NCBI RefSeq assembly: GCF_030142045.1
Contig: NZ_CP126242.1
Span: forward strand, 1-64,000
Length of the DNA stretch: 64,000 nt
Source: Arthrobacter sp. zg-Y919
Lineage (GTDB): Bacteria; Actinomycetota; Actinomycetes; Actinomycetales; Micrococcaceae
Reading direction: 5' to 3'
The notes below the pieces were generated by a model. The model ran no database searches and had not been told where the DNA came from. It saw nothing but the letters and a program-made list of their open reading frames with translations. Numbering within the stretch: the first letter of the stretch is position 1; each line of letters begins with the position of its first letter. Shown one piece after another: positions 22,560-30,853 of the stretch. Made by a program: the position numbers and the translations under genes.

Positions 22560-23974
22560 TCGTCTCCTTCCTTAGGGATACGCCGCCCGCGTGTGGAAGC
22601 GCCGATCGGGTATTCGGACATGGCTGGAACCATGTCGGTGGCCAGGGGCCCGGTTGCCGAGGGCCGGCGGGATGCGTCCGAGATCATCAGCAGCAGCGCC
22701 ACAATGATCCAGTTGGCCAGCAGGGAGGATCCGCCTGCGGACATAAAGGGAGTGGTCAGGCCGGTAAGCGGAATCAGGCGCGTCACGCCGCCGATAACCA
22801 CGAAGCACTGCAGGGCGATGGTGAACGACAATCCGCAGGCCAGCAGCTTTCCGAATCCGTCCTTGGTGCCCAGTGCCGCCCGGAAGCCGCGGGAGACCAG
22901 CAGGACGTAGAGCAGCACAATTGCGAAGATGCCTATGAGGCCCAGTTCCTCGCCGAGGGCAGCAATAATCATATCGCTGTTCGCAAAGGTCACGAGATCC
23001 GGACGCCCCTGGCCGAGTCCCGTGCCGACCAGCCCGCCGCTGGCAAGGCCGAACAGTCCCTGCACCACCTGGTGGCTGCCGCCGATGCTGTTGTACACCT
23101 CGGGATCAAAGGCATTCAGCCAGCCGTGGATCCGCAGCTGCAGGTGGCTGAACAACTGGAGGGCGACGAAGCCGCCCACCGCCAGCAGGCCCATGCCGAT
23201 CAGCACCCAGCTCACACGGCTCGTGGCGACATAGATCATGGCCATAAACAGGCCGAAGAACAGGATGGACGAACCGAGGTCCCGTTGGAACACCAGGACG
23301 CCGATGCTGACGAGCCAGGCGGCGAGCATGGGGCCCAGGTCCTGCATGCGGGGCAGCTGAAGCGGCCCCACCTTCCGTCCCGCGAGAAGGATGAGGTCGC
23401 GGTTGGTGGAAAGATAACCGGCGAAGAATATAGCCAGGGTGATCTTGGCGATTTCACCGGGCTGGAAGGTGGCGTTGGAGCCTACCCTGATCCAGATCCG
23501 CGCCCCGTTGATCTCCTGGCCCAGGCCCGGCATCAGCGGCAGCAACAGCAGGACCGCGCTGACGATCAGGGAGATATAGGTATACCGGCGGAGTATGCGG
23601 TGGTCTTTGATCACGAACAGCACGGCGATGCCGGCGGCCACGGCCACGGCACTCCACAACAACTGCCGGTCCGCGGCGTTGGTACCTTCGGTGATGTCCA
23701 GCCGGTGGATCATAGCCAGTCCAACGCCGTTCAGGGCAGTGACCACTGGAAGTATTACCGGATCGGCATATTTTGCGCGGAAGCGCAGCACGAGGTGGAA
23801 GATGACCACCAGAGCCATCAGGGTGCCGCCCTGGACCCAGAAATCGGAGTCGAAGGCACGGTCTTCATCCAGCCCGACAATCATATTGGCCCCGACTCCG
23901 ACCAGAAGGGCCACGAGGAGCAGGAGCGCTTCAATGTTTCGGCGCGGCTTGGACACGGTGAGGACGTCAGACAT
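22556..23974 (-). CDS. rodA: FtsW/RodA/SpoVE-family peptidoglycan glycosyltransferase
   Basis: A 472-residue polytopic SEDS protein with about ten to twelve helices. It polymerises lipid II with the cognate PbpA. Family features include the HRLD segment early, FQRDLGSSILFFGLFMAMIY in the middle and the C-terminal GLTTPFMSAGGSSLLANW motif. The ATG at 23974 is chosen: it overlaps the last base of the pstP stop (TAATG) and has GGAGG just upstream. A longer in-frame extension into pstP is rejected. Confidence 0.95.
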   Translation of the reverse strand: MSDVLTVSKPRRNIEALLLLVALLVGVGANMIVGLDEDRAFDSDFWVQGGTLMALVVIFHLVLRFRAKYADPVILPVVTALNGVGLAMIHRLDITEGTNAADRQLLWSAVAVAAGIAVLFVIKDHRILRRYTYISLIVSAVLLLLPLMPGLGQEINGARIWIRVGSNATFQPGEIAKITLAIFFAGYLSTNRDLILLAGRKVGPLQLPRMQDLGPMLAAWLVSIGVLVFQRDLGSSILFFGLFMAMIYVATSRVSWVLIGMGLLAVGGFVALQLFSHLQLRIHGWLNAFDPEVYNSIGGSHQVVQGLFGLASGGLVGTGLGQGRPDLVTFANSDMIIAALGEELGLIGIFAIVLLYVLLVSRGFRAALGTKDGFGKLLACGLSFTIALQCFVVIGGVTRLIPLTGLTTPFMSAGGSSLLANWIIVALLLMISDASRRPSATGPLATDMVPAMSEYPIGASTRGRRIPKEGDE

Positions 23975-25485
23975 TACTGGACACCTCCACAGGCGCTGTT
24001 GGCCGCGGCGCTCGGAGATGCGCCGCCGGAATCCGTCCCCGAACCCGAGTCCGCCGGCGGACACAGTACGGCCTTTGCGGTATCGCGCAGTTCGGTGACA
24101 ATCTTCCCGGCGTGTTCAAGGTCCCGCGCCGGGAGGGTATCCTCCACCCGGTTGCGGTGGTATTCGGAGAGGCTGTCCACCGGAATATCGGAGACGTCCG
24201 TGACATGCGAAAGGTGGATCGGCCCGAGCGTCTGGGAAACCCCATTGAAGATGGCAACCCGGTTGTCATACGACCCCACGTAGTAGCGGGTCTGCGTCCA
24301 GGTGTAGCCGAGCCAGACGGCGACGGCGAGAAGGAGCGCAACCACGGTCAGGAATGCGGGCAGCAGCCAGCGCTTCCACGCCGGCCGGGGTGAATCTCCG
24401 GTCTGCTGCTCTGCGGCCTGCCCGGTGTCCGCCTTGTGGGTAAGCATGCGGGCGGCGCGGCGCTCGGCGGAGCGCTTGGTGACAATGGGGATCTCGCCGG
24501 TCTCGGTGGCCAGGGCGGCCGCACCCACCAACACATGGGGGCGGGAAGCGAGATCCTGGCGGATCAGGGCGGCGCGTTCGCGTTCGCTCTCGTCGTCGTC
24601 CGCGTCGTCACCGGCATCCGTGCCGTTGGCCGTCTCCGGAGTGGTCGCGGTATCCGGTGCGTCGTCAACGACCGGAGGTGCTGCAGCGGCGACCGCGGCG
24701 TCACGGGAGCCGGAACCCTGGCAAGGGAACTGCGCAGTGGCTGGGCCGGAGCCCGCGTTGGTGTCTTCGGCGATTTCGATGACGGCGACGGTGACATTGT
24801 CGGGAGAACCGCCGGCCAGGGTCAGCTCCACTAGGGTGTCGACGCACTCCTGCAGGTCCGAGGAGCCGCGGAGGACACCCTCAATGTCGGAATCCCGCAG
24901 GACTGCGGTCAGCCCGTCCGAACACAACAGCCAGCGTTCCCCCGGTTCCACCTCGAATGAGGCCAGATCCAATTCCGGACTGGCATCCACATCACCGAGC
25001 ACGCGCATCAGGACATTCTTGTGCGGATGGACTTCGGCTTCTTCGGGCTGCAGGCGGCCTTCGTCGATCAACCGCTGTACGAAGGTGTGGTCGATGCTGA
25101 TCTGCTCGAACCGGCCGTCCTTCAGCCGGTAGGCACGGGAGTCGCCAATATGCGCAAGTGCCAGCCGCTGGTCGTGCAGGAGGAGCGCGGTGACCGTGGT
25201 GCCCATGCCGGAGAGCTGGGGGCTGGTGGTCACCAGCTCGGACAGCAGCGAGTTAGCTGCCTGGATCTCGTCGGCCAAGATGGTCAGCGGCTCGTCTTCA
25301 TGGCTGTCGCTGTCGAGGTGGACCAGGTCAAGCACGGTGGACGCGGAGGCGACATTGCCTCCGGCATGGCCGCCCATGCCGTCGGCTACGACGGCAAGGT
25401 AGCGGCCGACGTAGGCGGAATCGTCGTTCTTGAAACGAACCATTCCGACGTCGGACCGTGCAGCATATCTAAGGACCAGGGCCAC
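23974..25485 (-). CDS. pstP: PP2C-family Ser/Thr phosphatase PstP
   Basis: A 503-residue membrane phosphatase that reverses PknA/PknB phosphorylation. The PP2C domain (about 5-235) has metal-binding motifs VADGMGGHAGG near 33, SDGLTAVL and GSPDNVTVAV. A low-complexity acidic region, a membrane helix (about 372-395) and a roughly 100-residue extracellular domain ending in Ser/Ala-rich sequence follow. GTG start at 25485, 2 bp after the fhaB stop, with AAGG upstream. Confidence 0.94.
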   Translation of the reverse strand: MALVLRYAARSDVGMVRFKNDDSAYVGRYLAVVADGMGGHAGGNVASASTVLDLVHLDSDSHEDEPLTILADEIQAANSLLSELVTTSPQLSGMGTTVTALLLHDQRLALAHIGDSRAYRLKDGRFEQISIDHTFVQRLIDEGRLQPEEAEVHPHKNVLMRVLGDVDASPELDLASFEVEPGERWLLCSDGLTAVLRDSDIEGVLRGSSDLQECVDTLVELTLAGGSPDNVTVAVIEIAEDTNAGSGPATAQFPCQGSGSRDAAVAAAAPPVVDDAPDTATTPETANGTDAGDDADDDESERERAALIRQDLASRPHVLVGAAALATETGEIPIVTKRSAERRAARMLTHKADTGQAAEQQTGDSPRPAWKRWLLPAFLTVVALLLAVAVWLGYTWTQTRYYVGSYDNRVAIFNGVSQTLGPIHLSHVTDVSDIPVDSLSEYHRNRVEDTLPARDLEHAGKIVTELRDTAKAVLCPPADSGSGTDSGGASPSAAANSACGGVQ

Positions 25486-25487
25486 CT

Positions 25488-25973
25488 TCAGGGCCTCAAT
25501 TCGATGACCGTCTTGCCGATGCGGATGGGCACACCGGGTTCGACGGGCAGCGCCCGTGTGAGTTGGCTGCCGCCAAGATAGGTTCCGTTGGTGGAACCGA
25601 GGTCTTCGATGAACCAGCGGCTGCCCTGGGGGAAGAGCCGTGCGTGGCGGCCCGAGGCATAGTCGTCTTCGAGGACGAGCGTTGCCTCCTGGGCGCGGCC
25701 CAGGAGGATCGGGCTGGCAGCCAGGTCAATGGTGGTGCCGCGCAGGGGTCCTTCCGTAACCACCAGTTCCCGCGGGGCGGCCCTGCTGGGCGCCGGGGCA
25801 CGCTTCTCCAGGCCGGGGTCCTTGCGGATCTGGCGGGCCGTGGGTGTTCCGGTCCGGTTGCGGCTGCCGACGGCAAGATCGCGGCGGATGGCGCCGACGA
25901 CGGAGACCACCATGATCCACAGGAGGATCAGGAAGCCGTACCGCAGGAGTGTTTCAGTTAATTCGCTGAGCAC
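25488..25973 (-). CDS. fhaB: FHA-domain protein FhaB (FipA)
   Basis: A 161-residue protein with an N-terminal membrane helix (about 10-30) and a C-terminal FHA domain (about 75-160) with GRAQEATLVLEDDYASGRHAR and EDLGSTNGTYLGG. FHA domains bind phosphothreonine; mycobacterial FipA links PknA/PknB signalling to FtsZ and FtsQ. The GTG start shares one base with the fhaA stop (TAGTG), so the genes are translationally coupled. Confidence 0.93.
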   Translation of the reverse strand: MLSELTETLLRYGFLILLWIMVVSVVGAIRRDLAVGSRNRTGTPTARQIRKDPGLEKRAPAPSRAAPRELVVTEGPLRGTTIDLAASPILLGRAQEATLVLEDDYASGRHARLFPQGSRWFIEDLGSTNGTYLGGSQLTRALPVEPGVPIRIGKTVIELRP

Positions 25974-26704
25974 TAACGTCCCCCGGTCCGGACGGGTAGC
26001 AGCCGGAACACGATCCGCGTGCGGCCCATGGCAATTGTGGATCCGTCAGTGAGCACTGCTTCACCTTGAACTTTCTGGCCGTTGACGAAGCTGCCGTTGG
26101 TGGAGCCGAGATCGACGGCACGGCTGGCACCGTTTTCGGTGCGGATCTCCAGATGGCGGCGGGAAACTCCCGTGTCATCCACGGGGATGTCCGCTTCGGA
26201 GGAGCGTCCCAGGACCACGGACGGCGCATTCAGGGTGTACCGCTGGCCGTCGATTTCGAGGACGGGCTGCATCCGTCCGGAAGGTCCCTGCTTCGGTGCC
26301 GGTGGCGAGGGTACCCGGGGCTGCGTGGACGAGGACTTCTCGGTGGCGGAGTCCACTTCCAGCACTCCCGCTTTCAGCGAGGAGTCCTTAGTGAAGGAGA
26401 CCCGCACGGGCCCCTGCAGGGTATAGGACTGGCTCCGGGCATGCTTGATGACTACGTCGCAGAGTTCTTCCGCAAGCGGTGCCCCCCACTTCTGGGCCTG
26501 TGTGAAGTCCGGGCTGGAAAGGCGCACGGTAAAAACGTTCGGGGCAAGGGTCCTGCCCTGACCAAGGACCATCGAGTTCTCGTCGAGTTCCCTGCGGAGT
26601 GCAATGGCAAGTTCCAGGGGTTCAACACGGCCGGACGAACCGGTTGTGAAGGCACCGCGAACAATCTTCTCTATGCCGCGTTCGACATTGTCGAGTAAGC
26701 CCAA
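25973..26704 (-). CDS. fhaA: FHA-domain protein FhaA with DUF3662 N-terminus
   Basis: A 243-residue protein, first gene of the kinase/PBP operon. The N-terminal DUF3662 domain (about 1-115, GLLDNVERGIEKIVRGAF) is joined by a short linker to a C-terminal FHA domain (about 155-240, GRSSEADIPVDDTGVSRRH, DLGSTNGSFVNGQ). Mycobacterial FhaA is about 527 residues, so this is the compact form. TTG at 26704 is chosen for the AAGGAG six bases upstream and the family N-terminus GLLDN; the longer ORF is rejected. It probably recruits phosphorylated partners such as a MurJ-type flippase. Confidence 0.92.
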   Translation of the reverse strand: MGLLDNVERGIEKIVRGAFTTGSSGRVEPLELAIALRRELDENSMVLGQGRTLAPNVFTVRLSSPDFTQAQKWGAPLAEELCDVVIKHARSQSYTLQGPVRVSFTKDSSLKAGVLEVDSATEKSSSTQPRVPSPPAPKQGPSGRMQPVLEIDGQRYTLNAPSVVLGRSSEADIPVDDTGVSRRHLEIRTENGASRAVDLGSTNGSFVNGQKVQGEAVLTDGSTIAMGRTRIVFRLLPVRTGGR

Positions 26705-26844
26705 GTCCGTCTCCTTCCGTGTCCTGTCCATTGAGTTGCCACGTCTGCAGCACCTTCCCCCGGCACCGCGGTGCGGGCGGAACAGTCCGCCGGGACTGGG
26801 TTGGGACCGGTTCCGGCAGGGCACAGGTACATACGTCCACTTCG

Positions 26845-26874
26845 ATACTACTGGTGAGCGCAGATAAATGTCTT
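26845..26874 (-). promoter_or_regulatory. Possible promoter of the fhaA-pknB operon
   Basis: On the minus strand AAGACA (26874-26869) is followed after 18 bases by TAGTAT (26850-26845). This is sigma-70-like and would give a leader of about 135 nt before the fhaA TTG. Weak consensus; offered as a candidate only. Confidence 0.3.
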
Positions 26875-26930
26875 ACCGCGGCGTCGGCACCCGGTGTGCC
26901 TTAAAGCGCCGGGGAACGGCAGGAAGCATC

Positions 26931-26954
26931 CCGGTAGCCGCCGGTAGCCGCCGG
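26931..26954. repeat. Short tandem repeat in fhaA-tRNA-Leu spacer
   Basis: The 10-bp unit CCGGTAGCCG occurs 2.4 times. It lies in the 461-bp spacer 26705-27165, which otherwise holds only the candidate operon promoter and no convincing gene. Confidence 0.6.
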
Positions 26955-27165
26955 ACATTGTGCGGGTACCGGCCCGGCGGAGGCCCGGTACGCCCGTGCA
27001 GCGAGGCCGTTTGGAAGCAGCATCATGGGCCGTTTAGGTGTTTCACCGGATTGCCGGTATGCTTGATTCTGCTGTTCCCGAGGAAATGCAACGGATCCTC
27101 CCGGACAAGACCGCTTCAGCGGAATCGTCCGGCTATCCGTAGAATTACCACGGGAAACCATTTAT

Positions 27166-27248
27166 GCGCGAGTGGCGGAACGGCAGACGCGCTGGCTTCA
27201 GGTGCCAGTGTCCGAAAGGGCGTGGGGGTTCAAATCCCCCCTCGCGCA
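27166..27248 (+). tRNA. tRNA-Leu (CAG anticodon)
   Basis: An 83-nt class II tRNA. Acceptor GCGCGAG (27166-27172) pairs with CTCGCGC (27241-27247), with A27248 as discriminator. The anticodon stem CTGGC/GCCAG encloses TTCAGGT with CAG at 27199-27201. A short extra arm and a T arm with GGTTCAAATCC follow. Confidence 0.95.
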
Positions 27249-27260
27249 CATAGATTGGGA

Positions 27261-27293
27261 ATGACCCCGGCCAGATGGCCGGGGTCATTTTTT
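27261..27293 (+). terminator. Intrinsic terminator of tRNA-Leu
   Basis: A 13-bp perfect stem (27261-27273 with 27276-27288) followed by a T run at 27288-27293, 13 bases past the tRNA. This is the clearest intrinsic terminator in the window. Confidence 0.9.
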
Positions 27294-27330
27294 ATGTCCG
27301 GCGGCTGACGGTTGCGGTATCCCGAACGGC

Positions 27331-27364
27331 AGAGGGACCGTGGAGCGTGCTCCACGGTCCCTCT
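27331..27364. terminator. Hairpin after DUF5997 gene
   Basis: A 16-bp perfect stem (27331-27346 with 27349-27364), almost no loop, 28 bases beyond the minus-strand DUF5997 stop. It can serve either strand. Confidence 0.6.
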
Positions 27365-27391
27365 TTGCCCGGCGGCCAGCACCGGCAGCGG

Positions 27392-27781
27392 CTAGGCTCC
27401 CTGCGCTTTTTTGGCTTCCGCGTCCTTAACCCGCTGGGTCTCGGCGCGCACGGCAGCGAAGCTCGCCCGCTCTTCCACCAGCCAGGCCGGCGGCTGGACC
27501 AGCAGTGCCTTGATTTCCTCGGTGGTCAGCGGCTCGGTCACGCCGGCGCGGGTCAGGCCGCCGATGGACACGTTGAGTTTCTGTGCCACCACCGGACGCG
27601 GGTGCGGACCGGTCCGCCGCAGTTCGACGAGCCACTCAGGCGGATTGGACTGCAGTTCATCGAACTGGGCACGTGAAATAGGCCCGTCCTGGAAGTCCTG
27701 CGGCGCTGCGGGCAGGTATATGCCCAGTTTCTTGGCTGCCGTGGCAGGCTTCATGGATTGGGGGGATTTCTCGGAGGTCAT
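27392..27781 (-). CDS. DUF5997 family protein
   Basis: A 129-residue soluble protein with MKPATAAKKLGIYLPAAPQDFQ near the start and a W-[LF]-V-E-x-R segment repeated at about 60 and 108 (PPEWLVELRR, PPAWLVEER). Between them lies RPVVAQKLNVSIGGLTRAG, which looks like a helix-turn-helix. The family is uncharacterised. ATG at 27781 is preferred to the long upstream extension, which would run into the divergent neighbour. It is divergent from, and 53 bp away from, a LysR-type ligand-binding protein without a DNA-binding domain. Confidence 0.75.
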   Translation of the reverse strand: MTSEKSPQSMKPATAAKKLGIYLPAAPQDFQDGPISRAQFDELQSNPPEWLVELRRTGPHPRPVVAQKLNVSIGGLTRAGVTEPLTTEEIKALLVQPPAWLVEERASFAAVRAETQRVKDAEAKKAQGA

Positions 27782-27834
27782 GTTCCAAGGGTATCCGCCC
27801 GCCGCGCCTCCACCCGGTGGGCTAAGGTGTTTTG

Positions 27835-28578
27835 ATGCCCACAGACACATCAGCACCCCTTCAGGGGGCCACATCCCGGCCGTTGACCGTGGCCTACGTA
27901 CCGGGTGTGACACCGGGCAAATGGATCACCCGCTGGCGGGAACGGCAGGACCAGGAACTGCGGACTTTCCAGTGCGAGGAGCCCGACGCCCTGGAAGAAC
28001 TGGCGTCCGGCCGGGCGGATCTGGCATTTGTCCGGATACCTGCCGAAGGTTTTAACCGCCCGGACGGGGTAAACCTGATTCCACTGTATGAGGAGCAGCC
28101 CGTGGCTGCCGCTGCCAAGGAGCACCCTCTGGCGGCCTTTGATGAGGTGGAGTTGGCGGACCTCGACGGCGAGACGATCCTGGACATTGACGAAATGGGT
28201 GGAGCCGCCGTCGCCCTGGAGGTTGCTGCGGCAGGCAGCGGCGTAGTGATCCTGCCCATGTCCGTAGCCCGCCTGCATTCCCGAAAGGATGTTGCAGCGC
28301 GGCCGGTGAACGGCGTTCCCGCAACCCGGATCGGCATTGCCTGGCGCCAGGAGCGGGATGCCGCCGACATCGAAGAGTTCATCGGGGTGGTGCGGGGACG
28401 TACTGCCAACAGCTCCCGCCAGCCTTCCATCCAGGCCGAGCAGAAGTCTTCGGCGAAAAAGCGGACCAAGGAACGGCAGACCCGCAGCGGGGCGAAACCT
28501 GCCGTGAAGTCCGGCGGGCGCCCAGGGAGCAAGGGCAAGGGCAATAGCAAGGGCGGCAAGCCGCGGCGTAGCCGCTGA
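27835..28578 (+). CDS. Orphan LysR-type substrate-binding domain protein
   Basis: A 247-residue protein. Residues about 15-195 resemble the LysR effector-binding fold (LTVAYVPGVTPGKWITRW, RADLAFVRIP, PLYEEQPVAAAAKEHPLAA, VVILPMSVARLH). The N-terminal winged helix of normal LysR regulators is absent. The last 50 residues are extremely Lys/Arg/Ser/Gly-rich (KKRTKERQTRSG...KPRRSR) and could bind nucleic acid. ATG at 27835. It is divergent from the DUF5997 gene, suggesting a shared regulatory job. Confidence 0.8.
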   Translation: MPTDTSAPLQGATSRPLTVAYVPGVTPGKWITRWRERQDQELRTFQCEEPDALEELASGRADLAFVRIPAEGFNRPDGVNLIPLYEEQPVAAAAKEHPLAAFDEVELADLDGETILDIDEMGGAAVALEVAAAGSGVVILPMSVARLHSRKDVAARPVNGVPATRIGIAWRQERDAADIEEFIGVVRGRTANSSRQPSIQAEQKSSAKKRTKERQTRSGAKPAVKSGGRPGSKGKGNSKGGKPRRSR

Positions 28579-28684
28579 AGTCGCGCAGCCGCTAAGGTCG
28601 GGCAGCCGCTGAGGCGCCATCCGTTCGACCGCCAACCGGTCCCCTCTGGTGACACGCGACGAGGGCGGTGGTAGCTTGCGGCGG

Positions 28685-29062
28685 ATGCGGATCAAAATGA
28701 GTGGCATCCATGTGCTTGACCCGGAACGCGCCTACGAGTTCTACACGGGGACGCTCGGCCTGGAACCCCTGATGGCCATGCCGGAATACAACCTGTTCAT
28801 TGTCTGCTCGCCCGAGGACCCGGGCGGTCCCGGACTGCTGCTGGAGCCCAGCGACAATCCGGTGGCCGAGGCCTACCGGTCAGGGATTTACGGGCAGCAG
28901 CTTCCCGTACTCGTGCTCGGTGTTCCCGATGTGCAGGCGGAGTACGAGCGGCTGTCGGGGCTCGGCGTCGAATTCCTCGGTGAGCCGACCCTCGACTCGA
29001 CCGGAGCAATGGCAGTGTTCGACGACGGCTGCGGCAACTACCTCCAGCTCCACCAGGACTAG
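28685..29062 (+). CDS. VOC-family (glyoxalase/dioxygenase-like) protein
   Basis: A 125-residue protein with the paired beta-alpha-beta-beta-beta fold of vicinal-oxygen-chelate proteins: IHVLDPERAYEFYTGTLGLEP at the start and MAVFDDGCGNYLQLHQD at the end, the latter carrying the usual metal-site region. The substrate is unknown; lactoylglutathione-like or resistance functions cannot be told apart here. ATG at 28685 was chosen because the VOC fold begins there; no strong ribosome site. It is convergent with the antiporter, 1 bp apart. Confidence 0.8.
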   Translation: MRIKMSGIHVLDPERAYEFYTGTLGLEPLMAMPEYNLFIVCSPEDPGGPGLLLEPSDNPVAEAYRSGIYGQQLPVLVLGVPDVQAEYERLSGLGVEFLGEPTLDSTGAMAVFDDGCGNYLQLHQD

Positions 29063-29063
29063 G

Positions 29064-30794
29064 TCAGCGTTCCCCCAGCCGCGGCCGCAGCCGGGATTCC
29101 TCCAGATCCAGCAGACGCTGTGCCTCAGAGAGCGTCCGGGAGGTGAAGCGTCCCTCCCGGCGCGCGACCAGCAGCTGGTTCCGTTCGGCTTCGACGACGG
29201 CGCGCCGCAGCTGCCGGTACTGGAGCTGCGGCGTGGGATCCTCGTTCTCCCCGAGTGCCCGCGCCCGCTCCCAGGCGAGCTCGCTCCGCAGGAACGAGCT
29301 TTGCCGGACCCGCTCCACCACATCCGGATCCACGTCCTGGTGAACGCCCAGGCACTGTTCCGGTTGTTCCAGGATGCTGAGGCCGGCGCCGCTGAGCTCA
29401 TCGATCAGCTTGGCAAGCTCCCGCTGGTCTGCCGCGACATCCCTGCCCTGCACGCCCAGGACGCGGATCAGCCACGGCAGGGTGCCGCCCTGCAGCAGCA
29501 GTGTTGCCACCGCGACGGTGAAAGCAATAAGCACCAGCTGCTCCCGGTACGGTGTCTGTTCGGGCAGGGACTGGGCCGCGGCCACGGTCACCACACCACG
29601 CATGCCGGACCAGGAAATCACCATGCCGCCGCGCCAGCCCAGGCCTTCGCGGTTCAACTGCTCGATGTCGGCCCGGCGCCGTCGGTAGAGCAGCTCGGCG
29701 CGGAGGTGCCGCCTGCGCTGGCGGTCATCCGTCAGCCCGCCGGCTTTGACCCCGTCCAGCCACCGCCGGAACCGCTTGGTCCGCCGGTCCTGGTACCGCA
29801 CTTTGGCCCGGAGCAGATACATCAGGGGGGTGACCCAGGCGAACCGGACAAGGATCAGCAAGGCGGTGGTTGCCAAACCGATCAGTACGGCATCAAGGAC
29901 CGGCAGGAGGCTGGTGTCGACGTTTTCAACCAAGTGCCTCAATTCCAGCCCCATCAGCAGGAACACGCCGTTTTCCAGCAGGAACTGGATGGTCCGCCAG
30001 TTGATGCTGTCATTGATCCGAACCTGCGCCGTGAATGCGGAGGCGCTTCGATGCCCGGTGTACAACCCGGCAACAACGACGGCAAGGACGCCGGAGGCTC
30101 CGGCCTCCTCCGCCGGGATGAAGGCGATGAAGGGAACAACAAAGGAAATGGCCGTGTCCAGCACCGGATCGTGCAGTTTCGAGCGGATGTAGACCGTGGC
30201 CGCGCCGACGAGCAGTCCCACCAGGATGGCAACAACGACGGCGAAACCGAAGTCGCCGATCCCTGCCCAGATACTGGACAGGCCGCCGGCGGAGGCAGCG
30301 ACGGCCGAGCGCAGCAGCACCAGCGCGGTGGCATCGTTAACCAGTCCTTCGCCCTCGAGCACCGTCACCAGGCGCGGCGGCAGGCCGAGCCGTTTGCCGA
30401 TGGAGGTCGCGGCCACGGCGTCCGGCGGGCTGACGACGGCGCCCAGCGCCACTGCGGCTGCGAAGTTCAGGTCCGGCAGCAGCAGGTAGAGCAGCAGGCC
30501 GGTCACAAAAGCCGAGACCAGGACAAGGAAGACCGACAGTGCGGAAATAGCCCCGATATTGCGCCGGAAGTCCACCACCGGAACGTTGACCGCCGCGGCA
30601 TACAGCAGCGGCGGGAGCACACCCATCAGGATCACGTCGTGCGGAACGGAGAATTCCGGCACACCCGGGGTATAGGAGAGGGCCAGCCCGACGACTACCA
30701 GGATGAGCGGGGCGGCTATCCCAAGCCGCTTGGAAAAAGCCGTAATGGTGACAATGACGGCAACGCCTACAACAATCAGAAAACCCGGTTCCAC
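29064..30794 (-). CDS. CPA1-family Na+/H+ antiporter
   Basis: A 576-residue protein with about 12 membrane helices in the first 400 residues and a hydrophilic C-terminal region of about 170. Ion-site motifs seen: PPLLYAAAVNV (helix 2), GAVVSPPDAVAATSI (helix 5, with the essential Asp) and EGEGLVNDATALVL (helix 6). This matches the NhaP/YjcE group that exchanges Na+ for H+ in pH and salt homeostasis. GTG start at 30794. Conserved ion-site residues are intact. Confidence 0.9.
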   Translation of the reverse strand: MEPGFLIVVGVAVIVTITAFSKRLGIAAPLILVVVGLALSYTPGVPEFSVPHDVILMGVLPPLLYAAAVNVPVVDFRRNIGAISALSVFLVLVSAFVTGLLLYLLLPDLNFAAAVALGAVVSPPDAVAATSIGKRLGLPPRLVTVLEGEGLVNDATALVLLRSAVAASAGGLSSIWAGIGDFGFAVVVAILVGLLVGAATVYIRSKLHDPVLDTAISFVVPFIAFIPAEEAGASGVLAVVVAGLYTGHRSASAFTAQVRINDSINWRTIQFLLENGVFLLMGLELRHLVENVDTSLLPVLDAVLIGLATTALLILVRFAWVTPLMYLLRAKVRYQDRRTKRFRRWLDGVKAGGLTDDRQRRRHLRAELLYRRRRADIEQLNREGLGWRGGMVISWSGMRGVVTVAAAQSLPEQTPYREQLVLIAFTVAVATLLLQGGTLPWLIRVLGVQGRDVAADQRELAKLIDELSGAGLSILEQPEQCLGVHQDVDPDVVERVRQSSFLRSELAWERARALGENEDPTPQLQYRQLRRAVVEAERNQLLVARREGRFTSRTLSEAQRLLDLEESRLRPRLGER

Positions 30795-30853
30795 ACTTCA
30801 ACACTAGTCCCGGCGCGGAACGCGCATGCTGCCGCCGGCGGGCGCGGGACGGC

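Noticed and set aside
26931..26954. Possible CRISPR-like or mobile-element repeat
   Set aside because: Only 2.4 copies of a 10-bp unit without spacers or flanking genes; a simple tandem repeat.
26868..27308. Open frame between fhaA and tRNA-Leu
   Set aside because: Runs through the whole tRNA-Leu gene and its terminator; no ribosome site.
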